A stretch of DNA of 64,000 nucleotides from Actinoallomurus liliacearum (GTDB lineage: Bacteria > Actinomycetota > Actinomycetes > Streptosporangiales > Streptosporangiaceae). A model generated the notes under the pieces. It saw only the letters and a program-made list of their open reading frames with translations. It was not told the origin of the DNA and searched no databases. Position 1 is the stretch's first letter; every line of letters starts with the position of its first letter. Shown in pieces: positions 1 to 9,243 of this stretch. The position numbers and the translations under genes were made by a program. The stretch covers positions 7,514 to 71,513 of the forward strand of contig NZ_BAABHJ010000028.1 in the NCBI RefSeq assembly GCF_039542035.1, written 5' to 3'.

Positions 1-1
1 G

Positions 2-1630
2 CTCCGGAACGGCGGCAACGCGGTCGACGCGGCGGTCGCCGCGGCCGCCACCCTCGGCGTGACCGAGCCGTACGTCGCCGCGATCGGCGGTGGCGGCTTC
101 TTCACGTACTACGACGCGCGGACCCACAAGGTCTCCACCATCGACGGCCGCGAGACCGGCCCGGCGCGGATGACCAAGGACATCTTCATCGACCCGAAGA
201 CCGGCAAGCCGCTGTCGTTCGACGAGGCCGTGACCAGCGGGCTGTCGATCGGCGTGCCCGGCACGCTCGCGACGTGGGACAAGGCCCTGCGCAGCTTCGG
301 CACCCGCCGCCTCGGCACCCTCCTCCAGCCGGCGATCAGGGTGGCCGACCACGGCTTCACGGTGGACCAGGAGTTCTACGACCAGACCGCGGTCAACGCC
401 GAACGGTTCAAGGACATCGTGCCGACGCGCGAGCTGTTCCTGCCGGGCGGGCAGCCGCCGGCCGTCGGGTCGACCTTCCGCAACCCCGACCTGGCCGACA
501 CCTACCGCCAGATCGCCCGGCGCGGCCTCGACTGGTTCTACGGGGGCGGGCTCGGCGCCGAGATCGCCCAGACGGTGAGCAAGCCGCCCGTCGACCCGAA
601 GGCCACCCGGAACATCCGGCCCGGCGTGATGCGGACCTCGGACCTCGCCGCCTACCGCGCCGTGGGCCGCGCCCCGACGCACGTCGACTACCGCGGGCTG
701 GACGTCTACGGCATGGCCCCGCCCTCCTCGGGCGGCTCCACCGTGGGCGAGGCGCTGAACATCATGAAGAACTTCCACTTCAGCGACCCCGTCCAGGCCG
801 TGCACACCTACCTCGAGGCGTCCCGGCTCGCCTACGCCGACCGCAACGCCTACGTCGGCGACCCGGCGTACGTCGACGTGCCGCTGAAGACGCTCCTGTC
901 GGACGGCTTCGCGAGTTCGCGGGCGTGCCTCATCAAACCGGACGAGGCGGCCAAGAGCCCGGTGGCCCCGGGCGACCTGAAGGCGCACGGCTGCGCGACC
1001 CCGCAGGGCCAGGGCCAGGACCTGCCGTACGAGGGGCCGCAGACGACGCACCTGGTGACCGCGGACCGCTGGGGCAACGTCGTGTCGTACACGCTGACGA
1101 TCGAGCAGTTCGGCGGCAGCGGGATCACCGTGCCGCACCGCGGGTTCCTGCTCAACAACGAGATGACGGACTTCGACTTCACGTCCTCGACGCCGGCGGG
1201 CTACCCCGACCCGAACCTGCCCGCGGCGGGCAAGCGCCCGCGCAGCAGCATGGCGCCCACGATCGTGCTGCGGAACGGACGGCCGTACCTCGCCGTGGGC
1301 TCCCCGGGCGGCTCCACCATCATCACCACGGTCCTGCAGATCCTGCTGAACCGCGTGGACCTCGGCATGACGCTGCCCCAGGCGGTGGCGGCGCCGCGCG
1401 CCACCCAGCGCAACACGCCGCAGACCTTCGCCGAGCAGGCGTTCATCGACCAGTACGGCGCCGCGCTCAAGGCGAAGGGCCATGACCTGGCGCTGTTCCC
1501 CGGACCGCCGGCGGGCGTGATCGGCGCGGCGGCCGGGGTGGAGTTCCTCGGCGGCGGCAGGCTACAGGCCGTCGCCGAACCGGTCCGCCGGCACGGTGGC
1601 AGCGCGATGGTGGTCCTGCCCAGCCGGTAA
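2..1630 (+). CDS. ggt: gamma-glutamyltransferase (5' truncated by window edge)
   Basis: Ntn-hydrolase that cleaves gamma-glutamyl bonds of glutathione and related peptides, usually exported. The reading frame is already open at base 2 (LRNGGNAVDAAVAAA), so the true start and any signal peptide lie before the window; the GTG at 59 is internal. Family landmarks are the N-terminal NGGNAVDAA, GVPGT, SSGGSTV and the TTH motif encoded at about 1043-1051, whose first Thr is the expected autoprocessing nucleophile that begins the small subunit. The GNVVSYTLTIEQFGGSG stretch and the SPGGSTI loop near the C-terminus are also typical. Both subunit regions are intact. A GC-rich hairpin follows the stop. 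Confidence 0.93.
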   Translation, partial: LRNGGNAVDAAVAAAATLGVTEPYVAAIGGGGFFTYYDARTHKVSTIDGRETGPARMTKDIFIDPKTGKPLSFDEAVTSGLSIGVPGTLATWDKALRSFGTRRLGTLLQPAIRVADHGFTVDQEFYDQTAVNAERFKDIVPTRELFLPGGQPPAVGSTFRNPDLADTYRQIARRGLDWFYGGGLGAEIAQTVSKPPVDPKATRNIRPGVMRTSDLAAYRAVGRAPTHVDYRGLDVYGMAPPSSGGSTVGEALNIMKNFHFSDPVQAVHTYLEASRLAYADRNAYVGDPAYVDVPLKTLLSDGFASSRACLIKPDEAAKSPVAPGDLKAHGCATPQGQGQDLPYEGPQTTHLVTADRWGNVVSYTLTIEQFGGSGITVPHRGFLLNNEMTDFDFTSSTPAGYPDPNLPAAGKRPRSSMAPTIVLRNGRPYLAVGSPGGSTIITTVLQILLNRVDLGMTLPQAVAAPRATQRNTPQTFAEQAFIDQYGAALKAKGHDLALFPGPPAGVIGAAAGVEFLGGGRLQAVAEPVRRHGGSAMVVLPSR

Positions 1631-1645
1631 CGCGCGGTTCGCCCC

Positions 1646-1681
1646 CCGCCGCGGCCGCGGCTCCTCCGCCGGCCGCGGCGG
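1646..1681 (+). terminator. GC hairpin after ggt
   Basis: Perfect 12-bp inverted repeat (1646-1657 with 1670-1681, CCGCCGCGGCCG and its complement) with a 12-base loop, 15 bases past the ggt stop. There is no U-tract, which is common for actinobacterial terminators. Confidence 0.55.
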
Positions 1682-1834
1682 AACGCCGTCCCGGCCGCCC
1701 GCGAGCTCCGGACGCGCGGGCCGCCGGCCCGTGGGCGACCCGGCCCGCCACGCCATCGTTCCGGAATGATTACGCGATCACTAGGCGAGGTCGGCGCAGG
1801 TCAGGGCTACCATCGAGCGGGGGAGGGAGCGCCC

Positions 1835-2158
1835 ATGGCCGAGGCGTACGTCCAGGTGACGACGAGCACCGACTCACGCCATGAGGCGGCCGAGATCGCC
1901 CGGTCCGCGGTCACCGAGCGCCTCGCCGCGGCCGCCCAGCTCGTCGGCCCCATCGCCAGCACCTACTGGTGGGAGGGCGAGATCGAGACGGCCGAGGAGT
2001 GGATGGTCGTCTTCAAGACCACCGCCGAGCGCTTCGAGGCCCTGGCCGGCCGGATCGCCGAGCGGCACTCCTACGACACCCCGGAGATCATCGCCACCCC
2101 CGTCGTCGCGGGGAGCGCCGACTACCTCGCCTGGGTCCGCGAGCAGACCACCCTGTGA
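1835..2158 (+). CDS. cutA: CutA1 divalent-cation tolerance protein
   Basis: Small trimeric, PII-like ferredoxin-fold protein of 107 residues, historically linked to copper tolerance; its exact biochemical role is unsettled. The ATG at 1835 is chosen because GGGAGGG lies at 1821-1827 and MAEAYVQVTTSTDS matches the family N-terminus; an in-frame upstream start would add an unrelated tail. The family core is visible: Q-V-x-T-T-x near the start, RLAAAAQ, the STYWWEGEIE strand, and the C-terminal HSYDTPEIIATPV segment. Length is normal. It stands alone between ggt and the MpaB-like gene. Confidence 0.93.
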   Translation: MAEAYVQVTTSTDSRHEAAEIARSAVTERLAAAAQLVGPIASTYWWEGEIETAEEWMVVFKTTAERFEALAGRIAERHSYDTPEIIATPVVAGSADYLAWVREQTTL

Positions 2159-2262
2159 CGCCGTATCAGCGTGTCATCTGCTCATATGCGGGCAATAATC
2201 ACTTACTTGCGCCGTGGCGTGTCCTCCTGCGCGCCCGAGACGATCTCTCAAGGCGGTGACGG

Positions 2263-3102
2263 ATGAGCGAGGATTACGGGCTGTTCGGCCCCGGATCCGT
2301 GACCTGGAAAGTGATGGGGGAGCCCGTCCTGTTGGTGGGCGGCCTCCGCGCGCTCATCCTGCAGGCGCTGCACCCGCCGTCCATGTGGGGCACCGCGCAG
2401 AACTCCGAGCTCATGGACCCGCGGGCGGCCTGGGACCGGCTCGCCCGCACGGTCGAGTTCGTGCGCGTCCGGACGTACGGCACCCTGGACGAGGTCGAGC
2501 GGGTCGGCCGCCGGGTCCGCCGGATCCACTCCCGGCTGACCGGCTTCCACCCCCACACCGGCGAGATCTTCAGGATCGACGAGCCCGAGAACCTCCTGTG
2601 GGTGCACATGGGCGAGGTCGACTCCTACCTCGACGTCGCGTGGCGCTCCGGCGTGCCGCTCACCCCTGAGGAGGCCGACGCGTTCGTCGACGAGCAGCGC
2701 CGGGCGGGCGCGGTCGTCGGGCTGGACCCGGCCGACATCCCCGCCTCGGTGGCCGAGATGCGGGACTACTACGCGCGGATCCGTCCGGAGCTCTTCGCCT
2801 GCCGGGAGGCCAAGCAGGGCCTGTGGCGCCTGTACAACCCGGCGATCCCGCGCCGGATGCTGCCGCTGAAGCTCGCCGCGCCGAGCATCGCGACGCTCGT
2901 CGTGGCGACCCTGCCCCGCTGGGCGCGCCGGATGTACGGCCTGCCGGCCACGCCGCTGGAGGACCTGTGGGCCACGACGACGCTGAAGGCGCTGTACCGC
3001 GGCACCCGGATCGTCCCCGAGCAGTGGCGTTACTCGCCCGACGCCCGCCGCGCCCGCCGCCTGACCCGCGAGACGACGTCGGACCTCGCCGCCGTGTCCT
3101 GA
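2263..3102 (+). CDS. MpaB/DUF2236-family oxygenase-like protein
   Basis: 279-residue protein of the DUF2236 (ER-bound oxygenase MpaB / rubber oxygenase catalytic) family, thought to be heme-dependent oxidative enzymes of unknown bacterial substrate. Seen here: the N-terminal FGPGSVTWKVMGEPVLLVGG, the LQALHP histidine segment near residue 40, RVRTYGTLDEVE and TGFHPHTGEIFRIDEPENLLWVHMGEVDS, all typical of the family. The ATG at 2263 follows an AAGG-type site. The gene converges on the histidine phosphatase with only 13 bases between the stops. There is no signal peptide; a hydrophobic stretch near residues 205-220 may touch the membrane. Confidence 0.85.
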   Translation: MSEDYGLFGPGSVTWKVMGEPVLLVGGLRALILQALHPPSMWGTAQNSELMDPRAAWDRLARTVEFVRVRTYGTLDEVERVGRRVRRIHSRLTGFHPHTGEIFRIDEPENLLWVHMGEVDSYLDVAWRSGVPLTPEEADAFVDEQRRAGAVVGLDPADIPASVAEMRDYYARIRPELFACREAKQGLWRLYNPAIPRRMLPLKLAAPSIATLVVATLPRWARRMYGLPATPLEDLWATTTLKALYRGTRIVPEQWRYSPDARRARRLTRETTSDLAAVS

Positions 3103-3115
3103 CCGGGGCCTGAAC

Positions 3116-3688
3116 CTACCGGGCGGGGACGTTCCAGGAGCCGATGACGGGACGGTCGTGCTCGGTGCCGAGGGCGGAGACGGTCCCGGTGTCGAGCCGG
3201 AACAGCCGGCCGTCGGCGGGCGGCAGGCCCAGCCACCGCGCGGTGAGCACGCGGAGCACGTGCCCGTGCGCGACGAGCGCCACGTTCCCCTCGGCGAGGT
3301 ACGGCCGGACGCGTTCTATGACGGCGTCGGTGCGCGCGCCGACCTGCTCGGCGGTCTCGCCCTCGGGCACGCCGTCGCTCCAGAGGTACCAGCCGGGCCG
3401 GTCGCGGCGGATGTCCGGCGTCGTACGCCCCTCGTACGCGCCGTAGTCCCACTCCCAGAGACGGTCGTCGACGTCGCCCTCGGTCAGTCCGGCCAGTTCG
3501 GCCGTGCGGCGGGCGCGCTGAGCGGGGCTGGTCAGGGTGCGCGTGACGTCGCGGGCGGCGATGATCGGAGCGAGCGCCTTGGCCTGCTCCTCGCCGTGCG
3601 AGGTCAGAGGGACATCGGTACGGCCGGTGTGCCTGCCCGTGCGGGCCCATTCGGTCTCACCATGCCGCAGCAGTATCAATTCCCCCAT
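3116..3688 (-). CDS. histidine phosphatase family protein
   Basis: 190-residue branch-1 histidine phosphatase (phosphoglycerate mutase-like fold). The catalytic LLRHGETEW motif is at residues 6-14, the second Arg/Glu region (WEWDYGAYEGRTTPDI) is near residues 83-98, and the second histidine sits in LVAHGHVLRVL. Proteins of this size act on small phosphorylated metabolites; the substrate cannot be read from sequence, and a mutase role is less likely. The start at 3688 gives the RHG motif its usual position. It lies downstream of ald on the same strand, 83 bases away, and may be cotranscribed. Confidence 0.88.
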   Translation of the reverse strand: MGELILLRHGETEWARTGRHTGRTDVPLTSHGEEQAKALAPIIAARDVTRTLTSPAQRARRTAELAGLTEGDVDDRLWEWDYGAYEGRTTPDIRRDRPGWYLWSDGVPEGETAEQVGARTDAVIERVRPYLAEGNVALVAHGHVLRVLTARWLGLPPADGRLFRLDTGTVSALGTEHDRPVIGSWNVPAR

Positions 3689-3771
3689 GAGGGCACAATA
3701 CGGGAGACCTGCACGGCGCTCCCCACCGCCCCGGGGACGGGAGGAGCGCCGAATGGGACCCGCGACCGCGG

Positions 3772-4887
3772 TCAGGCGAGGACGCCGTCCAGCACGGTGG
3801 CCTCAAGGCCGTGCGCCTCGGCGACCGGCTCGCTGACCAGGGCGCCGTCGTAGGTGCTGAGGCCGAGCGCCAGCGCGCGGTCGTCGCGCAGCGCCGCGCG
3901 CCAGCCCTTGTCGGCGAGCGCGACGGCGTACGGCAGCGTGACGTTCGTCAGCGCGTACGTCGAGGTGTTCGGCACCGAGCCGGGCATGTTGGCGACGCAG
4001 TAGAAGACCGAGCCGTGCACCTGGTACGTCGGGTCGGCGTGCGTCGTCGGGTGGGAGTCCTCGAAGCAGCCGCCCTGGTCGATGGCGATGTCCACGAGCA
4101 CCGAGCCCGCCTTCATCCGGGACACCAGCTCGTTGGAGATCAGCGTGGGCGCCTTGGCACCGGGGATCAGCACGGCGCCGATGACCAGGTCGGCGTCGAG
4201 CGCCTCCCGCTCGATGGCGTACGCGCTGGACACCAGCGTCTTCAACCGGCCCTGGTAGATGGCGTCGATGTACCGGAGCCGGTCGACGTTGACGTCCATC
4301 ACCGTGACGTCCGCGCCCATCCCGACCGCGATCTGCGCGGCGTTCAGCCCGGAGACGCCGCCGCCGACCACGACCACCTTGGCCGGGGCGACGCCGGGCA
4401 CGCCGCCCGGAAGGACGCCGCGACCGCCGTTGAAACGCATCAGGTTGTAGGCGCCGACCTGCGGAGCGAGCCGCCCTGCGACCTCCGACATCGGGGCCAG
4501 CAGCGGCAGGGACCGGTTCGGCAACTGCACGGTCTCGTACGCGATGGAGGTGACGCCGTTCTCGAGCAGCGCGTCCGTGCACGGGCGCGAGGCCGCCAGA
4601 TGCAGGTAGGTGAAGAGCGTCTGGCCCTTCCGCATCCGGGGGTACTCCTCGGCGATCGGCTCCTTGACCTTCAGGATCAGGTCGCCGGCCGCCCACACGT
4701 CGTCGGCGGACTCCAAGATCTTGGCCCCGGCGCCGATGTAGTCCTCGTCGGGGATGGACGAGCCCGCGCCGGCCCCGCGCTCGATCAGGACGTCGTGGCC
4801 GTGCCGGACCAGCTCATGCACGCCCGCGGGCGTGATCGCCACACGGTATTCATGGTTCTTGATCTCGCGGGGTACGCCGACCTTCAC
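3772..4887 (-). CDS. ald: alanine dehydrogenase
   Basis: 371-residue NAD-dependent enzyme interconverting L-alanine and pyruvate plus ammonium, linking amino-acid catabolism to nitrogen supply and redox balance. Length equals the family norm. It has the canonical start [20 protein letters not shown], the substrate-binding KVKEP and HLAAS segments, the Rossmann loop [16 protein letters not shown] near residue 172, and AIDQGGC with EDSHPTTH. An AGGAGG ribosome site sits just before the ATG. No ald-specific regulator gene is adjacent. Confidence 0.97.
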   Translation of the reverse strand: MKVGVPREIKNHEYRVAITPAGVHELVRHGHDVLIERGAGAGSSIPDEDYIGAGAKILESADDVWAAGDLILKVKEPIAEEYPRMRKGQTLFTYLHLAASRPCTDALLENGVTSIAYETVQLPNRSLPLLAPMSEVAGRLAPQVGAYNLMRFNGGRGVLPGGVPGVAPAKVVVVGGGVSGLNAAQIAVGMGADVTVMDVNVDRLRYIDAIYQGRLKTLVSSAYAIEREALDADLVIGAVLIPGAKAPTLISNELVSRMKAGSVLVDIAIDQGGCFEDSHPTTHADPTYQVHGSVFYCVANMPGSVPNTSTYALTNVTLPYAVALADKGWRAALRDDRALALGLSTYDGALVSEPVAEAHGLEATVLDGVLA

Positions 4888-4986
4888 GTTTCCTCCTAGT
4901 GGTGCTTACACCCCAAGAGTGGCCGCGGAACGCCCGCAGCGGCGGCGGCAACATGTATCCGCCTCGCCGCGCTTGCTGACATGCTG

Positions 4987-6468
4987 TCAGCCGGCCGGGG
5001 GACCCTCCCGCCGGCGGGTGAACACCGCCTCCAGCTCCGGGCCCTCAGTGGCCAGCACCAGCACCTCATCCCCCGCCCGCAACAGCGTGTCCCCGCGCAC
5101 CGGCATCAGGCGCCCGTCGCGGATGACGAAGCTGATCCAGACGTCCTCGCCGCACGGCAGGTCGTCCACGCTCATGCCGTCGGCGGCCGAACCCTCCCGC
5201 ACCTGGTACCGGTGCAGCCCCTCGGGCTCCTCCTGGAACCGCACGCCCAGGCTCCACGGTTCGGGCTCGACGACGCGCAGCGGGATGCGCAGGCGGCGGG
5301 CGAACTCCGGCACGAGGCTGCCCTGCACGACCACCGAGAACGCCACGACGACGAAGATGATCTCGTAGGCACGCCGGGCCCCGGGCAGCCCCGCCTGCAG
5401 GATGAACAGGCCGAGCAGGATCGGGACCGCCCCCTTCAGCCCCGTCCACAGCACGAAGATCCGCTCGGCGCGCCGCAGGCGCACCGGCCACAGCAGCAGC
5501 CCGACGAACAGCGGGCGGATGACGAAGGCCAGCGCGGCGGCGAGGACCAGCCCGATCCACCACGCGCCGCCATCGCCCAGGCCGCGCAGGCTGATCGTGA
5601 GGCCGAGCATGGTGAAGGCGACGATCTCGGCGAGGCTCGCCAGCGAGGAGTGGAACCGCTCGATCTCCCGCTTGTACGGCGCGCGTTCGTCGCCGAGCAC
5701 GATGCCGGCCACCAGGACGGCCAGGAAGCCCGAGCCGTGCGCGATCGTCGCCAGCCCGTAGACCACCAGCGCCCCGAAGAGCACCCGCAGCGCGTACAGG
5801 CCCTCGCTGGGCAGCGGGACGCGTCGCATGAAGACCAGCAGGGCCATCCCGCCGGCGACGCCGATGGCGGCGCCGACGACCATCTGCTCGACGAACGTGA
5901 CGGTGACGTCGCCGATCGCCGACGCGCCGCCGCCGGTGGCGCCCAGGACCGCGACCAGGAGGGCGATGCCGACCGGATCGTTCGCCCCGGACTCGCCCTC
6001 CAGGAGGGTGCCGGTGCGTCCGGCGATCTCCCGGCGGCCCAGCACGGAGAACACCACGGCCGGGTCGGTGGGCGAGAGGGCCGTGCCGAGCAGCATCGCC
6101 AGCCGCCAGTCGATGCCGAGCCCGTAGTGGGCGAGCAGGGCGACCGCCGCGCCGGTGACGAGGGTTCCGGCGACGCCGATCCAGATCGTCGCGCCGGCCG
6201 CGGCCCGGAACCTGCGCCGGCCGATGTGCATCCCGCCGTCGAACAGGATCACCGCGAGCGCCACCGTGACGATCTTCTCGATCGTCGGGATCGAGACCGC
6301 GCCGAGGCGGGGCCACAGGTCCGAGGCGATCGCCGCGCACACCAGGAAGATGGCCGGTGCCGGGATCCGCGTGCGCTCGCTGAATCGGTTGGACAGCACC
6401 GCGACCGTGCCGATGAGCGCGATCAGCAGTATCGCGAGCCCGAACTCCTCGGTGTCCGACAAGGCCAC
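4987..6468 (-). CDS. CPA1-family K+/H+ or Na+/H+ antiporter with RCK-C domain
   Basis: 493-residue membrane antiporter of the NhaP2 (CvrA) type. About 12 hydrophobic segments fill residues 8-400. The ion-binding signatures LSPTDPAVV and EGESGANDPVGIALL of CPA1 exchangers are intact. A cytosolic tail (roughly 400-490) resembles a TrkA/RCK C-terminal domain (VDDLPCGEDVWISFVIRDG, LRAGDEVLVLA), which in NhaP2-type proteins binds a regulatory ligand. The ion is not determined; potassium/proton exchange is the usual assignment. It is transcribed alone, between ald and the FMN-binding gene, all on the minus strand. Confidence 0.88.
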   Translation of the reverse strand: MALSDTEEFGLAILLIALIGTVAVLSNRFSERTRIPAPAIFLVCAAIASDLWPRLGAVSIPTIEKIVTVALAVILFDGGMHIGRRRFRAAAGATIWIGVAGTLVTGAAVALLAHYGLGIDWRLAMLLGTALSPTDPAVVFSVLGRREIAGRTGTLLEGESGANDPVGIALLVAVLGATGGGASAIGDVTVTFVEQMVVGAAIGVAGGMALLVFMRRVPLPSEGLYALRVLFGALVVYGLATIAHGSGFLAVLVAGIVLGDERAPYKREIERFHSSLASLAEIVAFTMLGLTISLRGLGDGGAWWIGLVLAAALAFVIRPLFVGLLLWPVRLRRAERIFVLWTGLKGAVPILLGLFILQAGLPGARRAYEIIFVVVAFSVVVQGSLVPEFARRLRIPLRVVEPEPWSLGVRFQEEPEGLHRYQVREGSAADGMSVDDLPCGEDVWISFVIRDGRLMPVRGDTLLRAGDEVLVLATEGPELEAVFTRRREGPPAG

Positions 6469-6538
6469 TGCCCTTCTACGGGGACGACGAAGACAGAGCC
6501 GACCAGACTTCCCGGCACACCTTGGGTTCTAACGGTAT

Positions 6539-7159
6539 CTACACGCGGCGCATCAGGTGACCACGAGCGGCGACGTCCGCACGCCCGCCGCGCTCCTCGA
6601 GGCGGGCGGCGATCGCGTAGCGGTGCTCGACCTCCTTGTTGCCGCCGTATTTGAATTTCGCGCGGACGTCGGTGACGGTGAGCTCGACGCCGCGGATGCC
6701 GGGCAGCAGCCGGCGGTCCGGGTCCTCCTCGGCGGACACCGGAAGCCGCCCGGAGCCGGGCTCGAAGTGGCCGAGCTGGCGGTTCAGCAGTTCGGCCTTC
6801 TCCGCCGGGTCGTCGACGATCCGGACGTCGCAGGCGAGCTGCGCGGTCGCGTAGTAGGAGGTCGGCACGCCGCGGCCGTCGGGAGTGGCGGCGCCGGCGT
6901 TCCACTCCGACCGCACGTAGGCGTAGTCGTCGATGACCGTGAGGAGCGCCCGGGGGTTCTCGTCCAGGGCCGCCCAGACCGGGTTGGGCCGGGCCAGGTG
7001 GAGCCAGGCGGTCCGTACGCCGTCGAAGGTGAAGTGGGTGGGCACGACGATCGGCACGTCGCGCCCGCGCCCGGCGGCGATCAGCTGACCGAAGTCGTGG
7101 TCGCCGAGCCAGGTACGCCACTCCTCCTCGTCGGCCGCGTCCCAGGGATGGATGAGCAT
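6539..7159 (-). CDS. PaiB-like FMN-binding split-barrel protein
   Basis: 206-residue member of the PaiB/FMN-binding negative transcriptional regulator family, a pyridoxamine-phosphate-oxidase-like split barrel. The ATG at 7159 is chosen because AGAGGTGG precedes it and MLIHPWD matches the family's usual first residues; a longer frame upstream adds only low-complexity Arg-rich sequence. Typical segments are PTHFTFDG, LHLARPNP, YAYVRSEWN, VPTSYYATAQL and the C-terminal KFKYGGNK, close to the family's KLSQNR region. PaiB was named as a repressor in Bacillus, but most homologues are uncharacterised; an FMN or heme-linked redox role is equally possible. Confidence 0.82.
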   Translation of the reverse strand: MLIHPWDAADEEEWRTWLGDHDFGQLIAAGRGRDVPIVVPTHFTFDGVRTAWLHLARPNPVWAALDENPRALLTVIDDYAYVRSEWNAGAATPDGRGVPTSYYATAQLACDVRIVDDPAEKAELLNRQLGHFEPGSGRLPVSAEEDPDRRLLPGIRGVELTVTDVRAKFKYGGNKEVEHRYAIAARLEERGGRADVAARGHLMRRV

Positions 7160-7180
7160 GGCTCCACCTCTTCTCGTCCG

Positions 7181-7220
7181 AGCTGCCGGAACTCGTCGGG
7201 AGCTGCCGGATCTCGTCAGG
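7181..7220. repeat. 20-bp tandem duplication across the permease stop codon
   Basis: Two adjacent 20-base units (7181-7200 and 7201-7220, 18 of 20 identical, AGCTGCCGGA-type) followed by a degenerate 9-base third start at 7221. The purine-permease stop codon (7216-7218) lies inside the second unit, so the duplication extends its 3' end into the spacer. Confidence 0.75.
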
Positions 7221-8622
7221 AGATGCCGAAGATCCGTTCGATGACGGTGATGCCGAAGTAGGCGACGAAGACCACCGAGATCAGCCACAGCAGCCAGCCG
7301 GCCCAGCGGCCGCGGGCGGTCTGGATCACGGTGTAGGCGATGACGCCCGCGCCGACGCCGTTGGTGATGGAGTACGTGAAGGGCATGGTCACGATGGCGA
7401 GGAACGCCGGGATCGCGATGTCCAGGTCGGACCAGGCGATCTTGGCGACCTGGGTCATCATGAGCGCGCCGACGATCACCAGGGCGGGCGCGGCCGCCTG
7501 CGCCGGAACGACGGCCGCGATCGGGGTGAGGAACAGCGTCGCGGCGAAGAGGATTCCGGTGACGATGTTGGCCAGGCCGGTCCGGGCGCCCTCACCGATG
7601 CCCGCCGCGGACTCGACGAACACGGTGCCGGCGGAGGAGCTGGTGAGCCCGCCGGTGATCGCCGACAGGCCGTCCACGGCGAGGATGCGGCCCAGTCGGG
7701 GGACCCGGCCCTCCTCGTCGAGCAGGCCGGCCTCCTCGGTCAGGCCGAGGATCGTGCCCATCGCGTCGAAGAAGCCGCTCAGCACGAGGGTGAACAGCAC
7801 GACGAGGGCGGTCAGCACGCCCGCCCGGCCGAAGCCGCCGAAGAGATCGACCTTGCCGAACAGCCCGAAGTCCGGCGTCGAGACGAGCTTGGAGGGCAGC
7901 TTCGGCACGACCGTGCCCCACGACTCGGCCGCGATCTTGGTGTTGCCGTTGATGACGACGGCGAGCACCGTGGCGACGGCGATGCTCAGCAGGATCGCGC
8001 CGGGGACGCGGCGGACGTACAGCACGATCATCAGCAGCAGGCCGATGACGAACACGAGCACCGGCCAGCCCGTGAGGTGGCCTCCGGTCCCGAGATTCAG
8101 CGGAGTGCCCTCGCCCTTGCTGACGAAGCCGGAGTCGACCATGCCGATCAGCGCGATGAAGGCGCCGATGCCGGCGGCGATGGCGTGCTTGATGGCCAGC
8201 GGGATGGCGTTCATGATGCGTTCGCGCAGCCCGGTCAGGGCCAGGATGACGATGATGACGCCCTCGAGCACCACCAGGCCCATGGCCTGCGGCCAGGTCA
8301 TGTGCGGCGCGGCCTGGTAGGCGACGACCGCGTTGATCCCCAGCCCGGACGCGAGGGCGAGCGGCACGTTGCCGACCAGGCCCATGATGAGCGTGGAGAT
8401 CGTCGCCGACAGCGCGGTCATCGTCGTGAGCTGCGGGATCGACAGCTTCGCGTGGGTGACGTCGGTCGCCCCGCCGAGGATGATGGGGTTCAGCAGGATG
8501 ATGTAGGCCATCGCCACGAACGTCGTGACGCCGCCGCGGACCTCGCGTGCGACCGTCGTCCGGCGCGCGGTCAGGTCGAAGAATCGGTCCAGGGGACCTC
8601 CGGCCTCCAGCCGCGTCGTCAT
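7216..8622 (-). CDS. NCS2/AzgA-family purine permease
   Basis: 468-residue membrane transporter of the AzgA-like branch of NCS2 permeases, predicted to import adenine, guanine or hypoxanthine with protons. The ATG at 8622 is chosen because MTTRLEAGGPLDRFFDL matches the family N-terminus; the longer frame is Arg/Pro-rich. Signatures: TFVAMAYIILLNP, the PLALASGLGINAVVAY motif, GFFDAMGTILGLTEEAGLLDEEG and TSSSAGTVFVESAAGIGEGARTG, the conserved substrate-site loops. About 12-14 hydrophobic segments. It precedes the FMN-binding gene by 56 bases. Repeats at 8757-8800 could be its operator. Confidence 0.93.
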   Translation of the reverse strand: MTTRLEAGGPLDRFFDLTARRTTVAREVRGGVTTFVAMAYIILLNPIILGGATDVTHAKLSIPQLTTMTALSATISTLIMGLVGNVPLALASGLGINAVVAYQAAPHMTWPQAMGLVVLEGVIIVILALTGLRERIMNAIPLAIKHAIAAGIGAFIALIGMVDSGFVSKGEGTPLNLGTGGHLTGWPVLVFVIGLLLMIVLYVRRVPGAILLSIAVATVLAVVINGNTKIAAESWGTVVPKLPSKLVSTPDFGLFGKVDLFGGFGRAGVLTALVVLFTLVLSGFFDAMGTILGLTEEAGLLDEEGRVPRLGRILAVDGLSAITGGLTSSSAGTVFVESAAGIGEGARTGLANIVTGILFAATLFLTPIAAVVPAQAAAPALVIVGALMMTQVAKIAWSDLDIAIPAFLAIVTMPFTYSITNGVGAGVIAYTVIQTARGRWAGWLLWLISVVFVAYFGITVIERIFGIS

Positions 8623-9243
8623 TCGGGGGCTCCGTTTCGCAGGACTGGGCGTACGGCCTCCGACGAATCGATCGGGCGAGGGGATCGTCAGGGTCTCGGG
8701 CCGCAAGGGGGACGTCGGAAGACTAGCCGCCCAGGCGGCGTTCCGGACCACCCGGTACGGACGTTACACATCCGTCGTATCCAGGTAACACGTCCGTTGT
8801 CCGGCATCGGGCGGGGCGGCGTGCGGCCTCGCGGGCGCCACCGCCCCGGCCCGGCGTCGGCGGTGAAGGGTGTGGTTCCGGGATACGTGGGTAATGGGGT
8901 GAATCGCGCTCCGGCTTTGCGGAGATCGGCCGCGAAGCGCGCGTCCGCACGCGGTGATCCCGCGGTGGGCGACGGCGCGGGTTTCGAAATCCTCAAAAAG
9001 GTCTTCAGTAAGAAGACGGCGAAAACTATCCTTTCTGGTACAAGTATTGTCAGCGACGGGGGACGGTCGGCCGGGGGTGGCCGGTTCGCCGCTGATGAGA
9101 GGCGTGATCGTTGAACTGTCCTGGTTCACGGGGGAACCGCACCCAGGTCGAAGGCCGTGCCGTACGGGCCTTCGTGAGCCATGACCCGGAGTCGACCACT
9201 CCTCCTGATTCTCTGTTGATTGTTTCGGTAAAAGTGGGTCAAT
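8623..9243. other. 621-base non-coding region between divergent permease and HTH genes
   Basis: No convincing gene: the frames present are short, Pro/Arg-rich and lack ribosome sites. Base composition shifts to locally A/T-richer sequence around 8985-9055. Dyads are seen at 9001-9017 (GTCTTC, 5 bases, GAAGAC), 9040-9050 (ACAA, 3 bases, TTGT), 9123-9138 (GGTTC, 6 bases, GAACC) and 9149-9174 (CGAAGGCC, 10 bases, GGCCTTCG). These probably belong to the control region or leader of the HTH-TPR gene. Confidence 0.6.
8757..8800. repeat. paired direct/inverted repeats upstream of the purine permease
   Basis: Two 16-base direct repeats (8763-8778 and 8785-8800) match at 13 of 16 positions with a 22-bp period, two helical turns. 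An inverted pair ACGGACGT (8757-8764) and ACGTCCGT (8790-8797) overlaps them. The position, 135-180 bases before the permease start, suits an operator. Confidence 0.5.

Noticed and set aside
8688..8996. 102-codon minus-strand frame in the permease-HTH spacer
   Set aside because: Arg/Pro-rich with no recognisable domain or start signal; it overlaps the repeat elements.
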